A stretch of DNA of 64,000 bases from Homoserinimonas sp. (GCA_023957835.1 JAMLGP010000001.1:861575-925574); one strand, 5' to 3'; positions 27,703 through 35,667 are shown, counted from the first letter of the stretch. Translations and numbers: made by a program. The notes: generated from the sequence alone by a model not told the origin.

Positions 27703-28298
27703 CGAGACTCCAGTTCCAGAAGAGTCGATTTGGCTTCCAGGCCGCCGCGATATCCTCCGAGACTGCCATCTGTTCGCAATACGCGGTGGCAGGGCAGGAC
27801 GATCGGGATCGGATTCGTCGCACAGGCCGTCCCAACCGCACGGGTGGCATTTGGACTGCCTGCGGCTACAGCGAGCCTGCTGTAGGTGCTAGTCGCCCCA
27901 TAGGGGATCCTGGCCATTTCTCCGAGCACTCGCCGACGGAACCCGGTGCTCAGACTCAGATCAAGCGGCAAATCAAAATCACGCCTTTCCCCTCTGAAAT
28001 ACTCATCGAGTTCTCTGGATTCTTTGTCCAGCTTTGAGGGGGACTCGAGAATTGCCGGACTGAGTTTTCTGGAAAGCTCATCAAGGACTTCCTCCCTCTT
28101 TTCATTCTGGAAAGCCAGTCTCACGAGTCCCCTGCTTGTGGATGCGATTAGAAGCTTTCCGATCGGGGAATCGATCTCTCGAAATGCAACCGCAAGCAAT
28201 CCTTCTTCCTCCGACTCTCGCTCGAGCCGTTGGTGTAGTCTCGCGAGGGTCGATTCGTCCACCTGCCGCAGCTCCTCCAGATTTTCCAGCGTTTCCAT
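27699..28298 (-). CDS. ogt: Methylated-DNA--protein-cysteine methyltransferase with N-terminal extension
   Basis: Suicide repair protein that takes methyl groups from O6-methylguanine. The 199-residue protein has the catalytic motif IVLPCHRVL (Cys170) and PYGATSTYSRLA, NATRAVGTACATNP and GGYRGGLEAK around it. The first 38 residues (METLENLEEL, then VDESTLARLHQRLERES) are extra and look helical and acidic, before the usual AFREIDSPIGKLLIA start. ATG with GGAGGAG seven bases upstream; it begins two bases after the sigma gene stop. The extension next to an ECF sigma may act as an anti-sigma-like segment (inference). Confidence 0.92.
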   Translation of the reverse strand: METLENLEELRQVDESTLARLHQRLERESEEEGLLAVAFREIDSPIGKLLIASTSRGLVRLAFQNEKREEVLDELSRKLSPAILESPSKLDKESRELDEYFRGERRDFDLPLDLSLSTGFRRRVLGEMARIPYGATSTYSRLAVAAGSPNATRAVGTACATNPIPIVLPCHRVLRTDGSLGGYRGGLEAKSTLLELESR

Positions 28299-28300
28299 AA

Positions 28301-28771
28301 TCAGTCTCCTCCAGTGATTTTGCTGCGCAGGCTAAACAGTCCATCTGAGGATGCTTTCCTGACCGACTCCGGCGATCCGCCGATGATTGCCGCCGTCGCA
28401 GCGTGGCTCAGGCCCCCGAAGTAGTGATGGACTATCGCAAGTCGCTGGCGCTCAGGCAACCCGGCAATACTCTTCCAAAGATCGAGATCCGAACCTGCCG
28501 CCCTGGTCTGCATGCCTGCGTCTTCGGTTAGCTCCGTTTCGTTTGCAATCCTTCGGGATCTGGAACGGAGCAGGTCCATGCACTTGTTGTGCGCAATGGT
28601 TACGAGCCATCCGCGAATACTCGAATCCGGTCGAAGGCTCGGATAAGCCCGAAGCGCCGCAAGGAACGTCTCTGCCCAGGCATCCTCGGCGTCAGCGGTT
28701 CCCACAAGAGCTCGGCAAACGCTCAGAACGCTCGCGCCGTGCTCCCGAACGATTTCTTCAAACGGCCTCAT
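28301..28771 (-). CDS. ECF-type sigma-70 factor linked to alkylation repair
   Basis: Small sigma factor of about 156 residues. Region 2 is visible as LVGTADAEDAWAETFLAALRAY and SSIRGWLVTIAHNKCMDLLRSR; region 4 as LPERQRLAIVHHYFGGLSHAATAAIIGGSPESVRKASSDG. There is no separate anti-sigma gene; the next genes are ogt (two bases away) and tag, so it probably drives alkylation-repair genes. An in-frame GTG two codons upstream is an alternative start; neither has a clear ribosome site. Confidence 0.87.
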   Translation of the reverse strand: MRPFEEIVREHGASVLSVCRALVGTADAEDAWAETFLAALRAYPSLRPDSSIRGWLVTIAHNKCMDLLRSRSRRIANETELTEDAGMQTRAAGSDLDLWKSIAGLPERQRLAIVHHYFGGLSHAATAAIIGGSPESVRKASSDGLFSLRSKITGGD

Positions 28772-28822
28772 ACCCACTTAACGATTCAAGTCGAAGTTTC
28801 GTGAGGTCGGATGCAAAATTGC

Positions 28823-30280
28823 TCAGACCGGTACCGGTGATCTTTCCGGGAGTACTTTCGGGTGGCTTGCCGCCATGTGTTCAAGCACCCTGACGACCTG
28901 GCTGCTGTAGCCGTACTCGTTGTCGTACCAGACGTAGACCACGAGGTGATTGTCATTACTGATGGTCGCGAGCCCGTCGACTATTCCTGCCCGGTGAGAA
29001 CCCACGAAGTCGGTGGATACCACCTCCGGAGAGTCAATGAAGTCGATCTGCTGTTGAAGAGGAGAGTCTAGAGACAGGCCCCGCAAGTAGGAATTGACCT
29101 CGGAAACCGTTGTGTTCGAATTCAGCTCCAGATTCAGGATCGCCATTGAGACATCCGGAGTTGGAACTCGGATTGCATTACCGGTCAGCTTTCCGGTCAG
29201 CTCCGGCAGAGCCTTTGCCACTGCGCCGGCCGCCCCGGTCTCGGTTATGACCATGTTCATCGGGGCAGATCGACCACGGCGATTGCCCTTGTGGAAATTA
29301 TCGGTGAGGTTTTGATCGTTCGTATACGCGTGAACCGTCTCAACGTGGCCGTGCTCAATTCCGAACTTGTCATTGATCGCCTTGAGCACGGGAACGATCG
29401 CATTGGTCGTGCAGGATGCCGCTGAGACGATCGAGTCCCCGGCGGTTACATTCTCGTGGTTGATCCCGTAAACGATGTTCATCACATCGCCCTTGCCTGG
29501 AGCAGTGAGCAGAACCCTTGAAACACCGGGGCAGTTCAGGTGCTTGCTCAGTCCTTCGCGGTCCCGCCAGCGTCCGGTGTTGTCGACCACGATTGCGTTG
29601 CTGATCCCATATTTCGAGTAATCCACCGATGAGGGATCGTCCGAGTAGATCACCTGAATCAGGGTGCCGTTGGCGAGGATGGTGTTGTCTTCCCGATTCA
29701 CCGAGATCGTGCCCTCGAATGGGCCGTGGATGGAGTCCCGCCTAAGCAGGCTCGCCCGCTTGACCAGGTCATCCTCCGAATTCTTGCGGACGACGATCGC
29801 GCGAAGACGAAGCCCCTCGCCGTTTCCGGTGTGTGCAATCAGGATACGGGCGATGATTCGGCCGATTCGTCCGAACCCGTAGAGCACGACATCCGTTCCA
29901 CCAGCCGGGCCGGTCGGGTCGCCGAGCGCGTCAGAGAGTTCCCTCTGCAGGAATTCGTCAAGATCGCCGCCCTGAGCTCTGAACCTCACTGCCAGCTTTG
30001 CCAGGTCTATCGATGACGCTCCTGGGCGCAATTTGGAAATAGCCCGCAGAATCGGAAGGGTCTCATCGATCGGAAGTTCCACGTCGTTGATCTGGCGGGC
30101 GAAGCGGTGGGCCTTGAGGATGGCAACCGGGGATTGGTTGATGAGCCTTCTGCCATATATCGATACGACTACTCCCCTGTCGCGATAGAGCTCCCCGATT
30201 AGAGGCACCATCGCCTCTGCGCTGGCCATCCGCTCGTTCCACAATGCGCGCTCTCGCTCGCGCTCCTGTTCGCGTTTCAA
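28823..30280 (-). CDS. Glyceraldehyde-3-phosphate dehydrogenase, long (GapB-like) form
   Basis: NAD(P)-dependent GAPDH of the long class, about 485 residues versus about 335 for the common glycolytic enzyme. A 130-residue N-terminal domain (NERMASAEAMVPLIGELYRD, FARQINDVELPIDETL) precedes the Rossmann part (DVVLYGFGRIGRIIARIL) and the catalytic SAASCTTNAIVPVL (Cys nucleophile); WYDNEYGYSSQVV ends it. The corynebacterial long enzyme works in the gluconeogenic direction; the same is likely here. The TTG at 30280 was chosen for GGAGGG seven bases upstream; a TTG 11 codons earlier is possible. Single gene, no glycolytic neighbours. Confidence 0.88.
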   Translation of the reverse strand: MKREQERERERALWNERMASAEAMVPLIGELYRDRGVVVSIYGRRLINQSPVAILKAHRFARQINDVELPIDETLPILRAISKLRPGASSIDLAKLAVRFRAQGGDLDEFLQRELSDALGDPTGPAGGTDVVLYGFGRIGRIIARILIAHTGNGEGLRLRAIVVRKNSEDDLVKRASLLRRDSIHGPFEGTISVNREDNTILANGTLIQVIYSDDPSSVDYSKYGISNAIVVDNTGRWRDREGLSKHLNCPGVSRVLLTAPGKGDVMNIVYGINHENVTAGDSIVSAASCTTNAIVPVLKAINDKFGIEHGHVETVHAYTNDQNLTDNFHKGNRRGRSAPMNMVITETGAAGAVAKALPELTGKLTGNAIRVPTPDVSMAILNLELNSNTTVSEVNSYLRGLSLDSPLQQQIDFIDSPEVVSTDFVGSHRAGIVDGLATISNDNHLVVYVWYDNEYGYSSQVVRVLEHMAASHPKVLPERSPVPV

Positions 30281-30453
30281 GTCGATTCCCTCCCGCAGGG
30301 CCGCCGGTAGCAACTGCCTGAGCTCTGGAGCCTTTTGGGCTCGATTTCCGAATCCAATGCTACTTAGCCGGTTGTCAACTTCTTAGAGTGGAAACTCGAA
30401 TTTGACCTTGAAGAATCGTGATTCTTTAGGTGTGGCTAAAGTGAGATCGCTCG

Positions 30454-31122
30454 CTACCTGCGCATGGCGAAAACGAGATCCTGAGGGTTCGACTCTCCTT
30501 CCCAGGTGCCGGTAAGCAGTGCAGACTCGGAAACTGCGCCCTGAATGCTGTTCGGCCAGTGCAGGTTCGATCCATCAAGAACTCGCTGGACGATGAGTAC
30601 GAAACCGGGGGTTTCGACTACAGTCCGGCGTCCATCCCGATGGCTGGAAACGTTGAGCGCCGTCGGAGTCTGGCAGTAGGTCGTCGAGCTTCCGGATCCC
30701 TTCACGAGTGCAGAGGGCTCGCGCTCAACCATCTTGCCGTCGATTTCTATCCGCAGCGTTGCCTGCTCGCCGCCCATTAGGGCCGCATCCGCAGTGGTCA
30801 CGAGGTACACCGGGTCACCCGCTCCGTCGTATACCCATCGTTTTCCAAGGACGGAGTGCTGCATATTACCGATGAACGCCCCTTCACCGCCTTCCAATGG
30901 GGCCTCACGATAGGTGAGCGGAATTTGCAGCAGCGGGCCGTTCCCGGCTCTCACAAGCAGCGTTTCGACTCCGACTTTCCCGGCTGGGTCATCGAAGCGA
31001 AAGGCGGCTACCCGTTCAATCGGCTTGCCCGCCTCTCCAACGAACCAATCCTGTTTCGGCGCCCAGTCATCCAGCAGCTCGGTCTTGGATGGGGACAATT
31101 CAGCGTTGTGCAATAGGGCCAT
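30454..31122 (-). CDS. Maltokinase N-terminal cap-like protein
   Basis: Soluble protein of 222 residues resembling the N-terminal cap domain of maltokinases (CG0192-like), starting MALLHNAELSPSKTELLDDW and containing GEGAFIGNMQHSVLGKRWVYDGAGDPVYL. No kinase domain follows and no trehalose or maltose gene lies nearby, so the cap stands alone. It begins nine bases after the stop of the thioesterase-like gene at 31132 and is probably co-transcribed with it. Function unknown. Confidence 0.7.
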   Translation of the reverse strand: MALLHNAELSPSKTELLDDWAPKQDWFVGEAGKPIERVAAFRFDDPAGKVGVETLLVRAGNGPLLQIPLTYREAPLEGGEGAFIGNMQHSVLGKRWVYDGAGDPVYLVTTADAALMGGEQATLRIEIDGKMVEREPSALVKGSGSSTTYCQTPTALNVSSHRDGRRTVVETPGFVLIVQRVLDGSNLHWPNSIQGAVSESALLTGTWEGESNPQDLVFAMRR

Positions 31123-31131
31123 GATCTAACC

Positions 31132-31923
31132 CTATGTCGACTTGGCCATAGGCCGAAGGGTCAGAATCTGCTCTGCACGGCCGAACGGTCCGGTCAGGTC
31201 GTGGAGAACTGTTGAGGTTAGTCCGACCCCGCCTGCACCGAAGGTCACCGAGTTCTCGAGTCCGAGCCATTCGCCCCTCGGTTCGCGGTAGAGGTGGATC
31301 TGCAGATCGACGTTCGGGAAAGCCCAGCTCCCCGGCGGCACTCGAGTGGCGATCCCATTGCTAGTGTCAGCGAGGCCGAGCAATCTGGCGGTGTCGGAGA
31401 TTTCTGCGTCGGCAAGGAGCGGATGCCCGGTTCGCAGCCATGCCCTGCCTCGACCCGGTCGGTGCTCGGGCAGCAAGAGTGCCTCGATCGAGTGGATGTA
31501 GCCGCCCGGCCAGTCCCCCAGATCCCACGGCTTGCTGGCCGCCTCGGGGCCCGGCATCGGCTGGTCCTCGATCCCTTCGATCGAGCTCGAATCGATTCGC
31601 TGCAGGCGCCAACCCCTTGCTGAGACTGCGATTCTGTCGTTGGCTTGAAGATCTGCCTGCACAAGTTCGATAGTGCGCCCGGCTCTAAGCATCTGAAGTC
31701 TGACCTCAAATTCCCCTTCGGGAATGAGCCCGAGTATCTCAAAACTGAGTCTCGCCAGTTGCAGTTCGGGCCTCGGCTCAAAGCGCTCAATCAAGTGGGT
31801 GAGGAGTCCGGTGACCGGGGCCATATGCTGCTCGTGGGGATTCCAGGCTCCCTGCGCGTGAATCGACGATTCGAATCTGCCGGCACCTAGTGCGCGATAG
31901 AAAGGTTCTGCAATCGAACTCAC
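31132..31923 (-). CDS. Acyl-CoA thioesterase-family protein (double hot-dog)
   Basis: Probable acyl-CoA thioesterase of 263 residues. The first half (GAWNPHEQHMAPVTGLLTHL, FEILGLIPEGEFEVRLQMLR) and the second half (FPNVDLQIHLYREPRGEWLG, TVLHDLTGPFGRAEQ) resemble the TesB-like double hot-dog fold. The GTG start has TAGTCT exactly six bases upstream and no ribosome site, so the mRNA is probably leaderless. Followed by the cap-like gene. Substrate unknown. Confidence 0.8.
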   Translation of the reverse strand: MSSIAEPFYRALGAGRFESSIHAQGAWNPHEQHMAPVTGLLTHLIERFEPRPELQLARLSFEILGLIPEGEFEVRLQMLRAGRTIELVQADLQANDRIAVSARGWRLQRIDSSSIEGIEDQPMPGPEAASKPWDLGDWPGGYIHSIEALLLPEHRPGRGRAWLRTGHPLLADAEISDTARLLGLADTSNGIATRVPPGSWAFPNVDLQIHLYREPRGEWLGLENSVTFGAGGVGLTSTVLHDLTGPFGRAEQILTLRPMAKST

Positions 31924-31983
31924 GAGTTAAGACTAAACGGCCTCTTGCTGATCTACCTGGCTGTGCATACGCCAAACGAAGTC

Positions 31984-32013
31984 AGGGGCCGCGGCTTGAG
32001 ACCGCGACCCCCT
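31984..32013. terminator. GC-rich hairpin downstream of the oxygenase gene
   Basis: GGGG-C-CGCGG and CCGCG-A-CCCC pair around a seven-base loop in the 107-base gap between two minus-strand genes. There is little T after it on the minus strand and only CTTT on the plus strand, so termination is plausible but unproven. Confidence 0.4.
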
Positions 32014-32030
32014 TTGAACCTAACTGCGGT

Positions 32031-32804
32031 TCAGGCCTCGCTCATGGCTGCCTTCTCCGCCTGGCCCTTTGCCGCATAGTAGGCGGCGCGGGCGGCGAGG
32101 CGACGGGACTGCTCCTCCTGGCCGGCATCCAGAATGTCCTGGGAAACCTCAACATTCGGAACACGGCTCTTGCCGTTGTACTTGGCGATGTAGGCGTCGA
32201 GCTCCGGCCCGGACTCCCACGAGGTAATGAGGCAATAGCGAGGCTGCGGAGAGTTCAGGCAGGTCGCGTGCCAGATTCGCTGAGTGTCCACGATCAGCTG
32301 GGCTCCCGCTGGCAGCGCAAGCCGGTATTCGACGCTCGGGTCGGTCTGGTTGTCGCGAAGCACGAAGTAGCTCGTGTCGTCGTTGGTGAGGTTGAAGAAT
32401 CCGCGAACGATCCAGCCGGTTCCGTCTGGGTTCAGGCGGTTGTTGTCGTCCTGGTGAAGGTTGTACAACGCGTCCGCGTAGTTGTTCGGCTGCAGCTCAA
32501 TTACCCGGCAGCGGCCGACGTTAGCTCCCGGCTCCTGCGCCCTGCGAACCAGATTCGGAGCCTTCTCGACCTGAGACGGAATCCAGACGCCGTCCTTATC
32601 GGTGCGCGGCGGCTGGTGGTTCCAGAAGCCGTTCACTTCAATCTCACCCTTGGCGCTTGCCAGAGGCGCGAACCTGGTCTCACCGGAGGACTTCCAGTCG
32701 ACATACTCGATGTCGAGCCACTCCTTCGGATCCTTTGCCTGGTCGTATTGATCCAGTACTACATAGCCGGTCTCTTCAAGAGCGGCGCACTTTATGTATC
32801 CCAT
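32031..32804 (-). CDS. Fe(II)/2-oxoglutarate oxygenase-like protein
   Basis: Soluble protein of 257 residues, not a member I can name. It shows the facial-triad layout of 2-oxoglutarate oxygenases: HxD in YNLHQDDNN (His117, Asp119), a distal His179 in QRIWHATC and Arg189 ten residues later (SPQPRYCLITSW), spacing typical of that fold. The C-terminus is Ala/Glu-rich. The ATG at 32804 was chosen because the frame upstream lacks good starts and because a promoter region lies there. It is divergent from the DUF262 gene; an iron-box-like palindrome lies 50 bases upstream. Substrate unknown. Confidence 0.65.
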   Translation of the reverse strand: MGYIKCAALEETGYVVLDQYDQAKDPKEWLDIEYVDWKSSGETRFAPLASAKGEIEVNGFWNHQPPRTDKDGVWIPSQVEKAPNLVRRAQEPGANVGRCRVIELQPNNYADALYNLHQDDNNRLNPDGTGWIVRGFFNLTNDDTSYFVLRDNQTDPSVEYRLALPAGAQLIVDTQRIWHATCLNSPQPRYCLITSWESGPELDAYIAKYNGKSRVPNVEVSQDILDAGQEEQSRRLAARAAYYAAKGQAEKAAMSEA

Positions 32805-32853
32805 TTGGCGTACATACCTTTCATCGGGGCCAGCACGTTTTAACAGGCCCAAC

Positions 32854-32867
32854 TTAGGCAAGCCTAA
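32854..32867. promoter_or_regulatory. DtxR/IdeR-like iron box between divergent genes
   Basis: TTAGGCAAGCCTAA: six-base arms TTAGGC and GCCTAA around two bases. In the 19-base DtxR/IdeR consensus frame it matches 13 positions, including the TTAGGCT core and the CCTAA end. It lies 50 bases upstream of the oxygenase-like ATG and 56 bases upstream of the DUF262 ATG, near where the -35 regions would be. Neither gene is a known iron-uptake gene, so regulation is an inference. Confidence 0.5.
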
Positions 32868-32881
32868 CAGGGGGCTTCGAA

Positions 32882-32887
32882 TAGACT
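32882..32887 (+). promoter_or_regulatory. -10 element for the DUF262-SMR operon
   Basis: TAGACT, a good actinobacterial -10 hexamer, lies 35 bases upstream of the DUF262 ATG. A -35 hexamer is not obvious; the expected place overlaps the iron-box-like palindrome. Confidence 0.4.
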
Positions 32888-32922
32888 TGAGGCCGAAACG
32901 GTGAGGGCGAGAGGTCAGGTAG

Positions 32923-34917
32923 ATGGCGACTGCGGCCGCGAATCTGAACGCGAGTGCGGTCAACACTATCCAGTGGCTCTCAGCGGGTCCGACGATCGTC
33001 GTTCCGGTGTATCAGCGCCAGTATCGCTGGGATATTGACGGCTGTGAACAGCTGCTTTCGGACATCCGTCGAGTGGCGGATGCCCCGGAGGGCCGGTCTC
33101 ATTTCATCGGCTCGATCCTTTCCTCAGTTTCAGAGGGCAGTGGCGATGAACTCGTGCTCATTGACGGCCAGCAGCGGATCACGACGATCATGCTCCTGGT
33201 CGCGGCACTCCAGCACAGTATTCGGGAGGAAGACCCCGCCCTCTCGGCCGAACTCGAAAAGGTGCTGCTGCGTGGAACCGACCCGGTGCAGACAGCTCTG
33301 GTTCCGCACCTTGCCTGGGCGCAGGTCTTCGAGCGAGTGGTGCTCGGCGGCGGAACAGGGAGCATTGAAGACTCCAGGTTCGACGACAACTACGCCTTTT
33401 TCCGAAGCCAGATTCCTTCGACCGAGGTGGAGCGGATCTGGCGCGGACTGCAAAGGCTCGAGCACGTTTCGATCAGCCTTGGCGGCGCCGCCAACGCTCA
33501 GCAGATTTTCGAGAGTCTGAACTCCACGGGTGCACCGCTCCGGGATCACGAACTGATTCACAACTACGTGCTCATGGGGCTCACCCACACCCAGCAGTCC
33601 GAAATCGAAAACGACTATTGGTTTCCGATCGAGCAGGCGACCGGGGAGGCCATTGGCGACTTTTGGCGCCACTTTCTCGTCATGCTCACCGGCATAGAAA
33701 TCGATCGAGGCAATCGCCGGGTCTATGAAGTATTCAGGAGCCGATTCCCGCGACTGGATATGCAGACCCTGCTGGAGCGCGCCATCAACTGGAAGGCGTT
33801 TGCCGAGGTCTACGGCGAACTGCTCAATCCCGGTTCGATTGAAGACCCCGAGATCTCCAGACAACTGGGGTGGCTTTCCGGCTTTGGCCGCGGAATGTTC
33901 CCGCTGCTCATGCGGGCTCTTCAGGAATTCAGGGCTGGGAGCCTGAGCCGAACAGATCTGATTCAATTGTTCGAATATGTGCAGTCGATGCTGCTTCGCA
34001 GAACAATTGTCGGAATCCCAGTCGACCGCATGGTTGCAAGGCTTTGCCGCGCCTGGCTCGCCGGACCGGACGAGCTACTGCGAGCGATCTCGAGAATCAC
34101 TCCATCGGACGAGAGAGTGCGGGTTGCGCTCAAGTACACGCCGCTCCCCCAGCCGCAATACGTATTCCAGCGGCTCAACGGGCTCGCTGACGCTTCGAGC
34201 TTCGGCGTAGACCACGTTGCGCCGCTTAGCCCCGCCGACAACTGGAGCGCTGACGGAATGCGCGAATGGAAGGACCTTTCAGAAGACGAGCAAAACAGTT
34301 TCCGTTCTCTCGCACCGACTCTGGGCAACCTCGTGATGATTGAGGATGACCTGGCCCAGTCGATTCTCGACTCCCCGTTCAAGTCAAAGCAGTCCGCCTA
34401 CAAAAGAAGCTCAATTGCGGCAACCCGCGAAATTGCAGATCTGAATGCCTGGTCTACCGCGGCCATTGCAGAGCGCACTGCGCAGTTGAGCCTAGAACTC
34501 GTGCAGGTCTGGCCGACGCCGTCTGTGGTTTCCATTGACGACGATGGGCTCACTCCGATTCTTGACGCGAAGCGCAGAAAGGGCTGGCCCCCCGGCTGGA
34601 ATCGGGAGTTCGACTATGTCGAATATCGCGGCGAGCACTGGGAAGTGCCGGATGTGAAGTACCTCTTCAATCGGGTCTTCAAGCGGCTTTGGGCGGACTC
34701 GCGCAGCGCTGTGGTCTCATTCAGTACCCGAAACGGGGGGCCGCTGTTCAAGACTCAGGCCTGGAACGGCCACTGGGACAAGGTCGACGAAGACAACTAT
34801 CTGTACATGGGCTGGGACTCCGGCTACATGCTCGCCGCAGTTCAGGGCGTGCTCGAGGAGGCTGGAATCGCAGCCGAGGTTTTCGTGAAGTACTCCTACC
34901 TCGGCGAGGTGCTTTGA
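32923..34917 (+). CDS. DUF262/DUF1524 (GmrSD-like) protein
   Basis: Protein of 664 residues related to single-chain GmrSD enzymes, which cut modified DNA and protect against phages. The N-terminal DUF262 part has VPVYQRQYRW (27-36) and LIDGQQRITTIMLL with DGQQR at 81-85, and NSTGAPLRDHELIHNYVL near 205-222; the DUF1524 HNH-like part has FGVDHVAPLSPADNW (427-441, His431) and LGNLVMIEDD. The last 120 residues form an extra domain (GEHWEVPDVKYLFNRVF, FVKYSYLGEVL). The next gene, an SMR protein, starts one base after the stop. No other defence gene is nearby. Confidence 0.85.
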   Translation: MATAAANLNASAVNTIQWLSAGPTIVVPVYQRQYRWDIDGCEQLLSDIRRVADAPEGRSHFIGSILSSVSEGSGDELVLIDGQQRITTIMLLVAALQHSIREEDPALSAELEKVLLRGTDPVQTALVPHLAWAQVFERVVLGGGTGSIEDSRFDDNYAFFRSQIPSTEVERIWRGLQRLEHVSISLGGAANAQQIFESLNSTGAPLRDHELIHNYVLMGLTHTQQSEIENDYWFPIEQATGEAIGDFWRHFLVMLTGIEIDRGNRRVYEVFRSRFPRLDMQTLLERAINWKAFAEVYGELLNPGSIEDPEISRQLGWLSGFGRGMFPLLMRALQEFRAGSLSRTDLIQLFEYVQSMLLRRTIVGIPVDRMVARLCRAWLAGPDELLRAISRITPSDERVRVALKYTPLPQPQYVFQRLNGLADASSFGVDHVAPLSPADNWSADGMREWKDLSEDEQNSFRSLAPTLGNLVMIEDDLAQSILDSPFKSKQSAYKRSSIAATREIADLNAWSTAAIAERTAQLSLELVQVWPTPSVVSIDDDGLTPILDAKRRKGWPPGWNREFDYVEYRGEHWEVPDVKYLFNRVFKRLWADSRSAVVSFSTRNGGPLFKTQAWNGHWDKVDEDNYLYMGWDSGYMLAAVQGVLEEAGIAAEVFVKYSYLGEVL

Positions 34918-34918
34918 A

Positions 34919-35341
34919 GTGACCGAAGCGCAGGCACCTGAGCGGATTTCCAGCACTCCCCGAAGCTGGCTCTACCTGGCTTTGGCGATAACTACTGAGG
35001 TTTCCGGATCGCTGAGCCTTCGAGGTGCCATTGACGCACCCTGGCTGTACTCGATTGTTGCGTTCGGGTTCGTTGCCTCCTTCGTGTTTCTTAGCCTCGT
35101 GCTCAAAGAGGGAATGGGGATCGGCGTCGCCTACGGGATCTGGGGCGCCTGCGGGGTCGCGCTCACCGCCGTCATGTCAATGCTTCTCTTCGGGGAGTCG
35201 ATTACCCCGCTAATGGGAATCGGAATCGTCGTGATCATCGCCGGAGTGCTGACCATTGAACTCGGCTCGCAGGCCGCTGAGCGGAAGGCGGCCGGACATC
35301 CGAAAACAGCGCCATCAACTCGGGAAGGAGCCGACTCGTGA
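34919..35341 (+). CDS. Small multidrug resistance family transporter subunit 1
   Basis: SMR-family membrane protein, 140 residues with four hydrophobic helices; the essential Glu is Glu27 in ITTEVSGSLSLRG, and GIGVAYGIWGACG marks helix 3. An N-terminal tail of about 15 residues and a polar 28-residue C-terminus are extra. It starts with GTG one base after the DUF262 stop and overlaps the second SMR gene by GTGA, so a heterodimer (EbrAB/YkkCD type) is likely. Exports cations such as quaternary ammonium or guanidinium compounds in relatives; substrate here unknown. Confidence 0.9.
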   Translation: MTEAQAPERISSTPRSWLYLALAITTEVSGSLSLRGAIDAPWLYSIVAFGFVASFVFLSLVLKEGMGIGVAYGIWGACGVALTAVMSMLLFGESITPLMGIGIVVIIAGVLTIELGSQAAERKAAGHPKTAPSTREGADS

Positions 35342-35667
35342 ACCCGATTGCCTGGTTCTTTCTCTGCTCCGCAATCCTGCTCGAAGTCGGCGGCACCCTC
35401 TCACTGTGGATGGCAGTCAAGTCGAACAGGCTTTGGTACATAGCAGTCGCGATCGGCTACCTGAGTTCGTTCGCAATGTTCGTAGGGGTGCTCGAAAATC
35501 ACATGCCGCTGGGTGTTGCCTACGGAATCTGGTCAGCAGCCGGAGTTGCGATAACTGCGGTGTGCGGAAAGCTGCTGTTCAAGGAACCATTCACCTGGGT
35601 GATGGGACTCGGGATCGTGCTCGTCATGCTGGGTGTGCTGCTGGTAGAAATGGGCGCCGGGCTCTAG
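35338..35667 (+). CDS. Small multidrug resistance family transporter subunit 2
   Basis: SMR protein of 109 residues with four helices, Glu16 in ILLEVGGTLSL and PLGVAYGIWSAAG in helix 3. Shorter and without the polar tails of its partner, the usual asymmetry of paired SMR proteins. Its GTG start lies in a GTGA overlap with the first subunit. Last gene of the DUF262-SMR-SMR run. Confidence 0.9.
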   Translation: MNPIAWFFLCSAILLEVGGTLSLWMAVKSNRLWYIAVAIGYLSSFAMFVGVLENHMPLGVAYGIWSAAGVAITAVCGKLLFKEPFTWVMGLGIVLVMLGVLLVEMGAGL

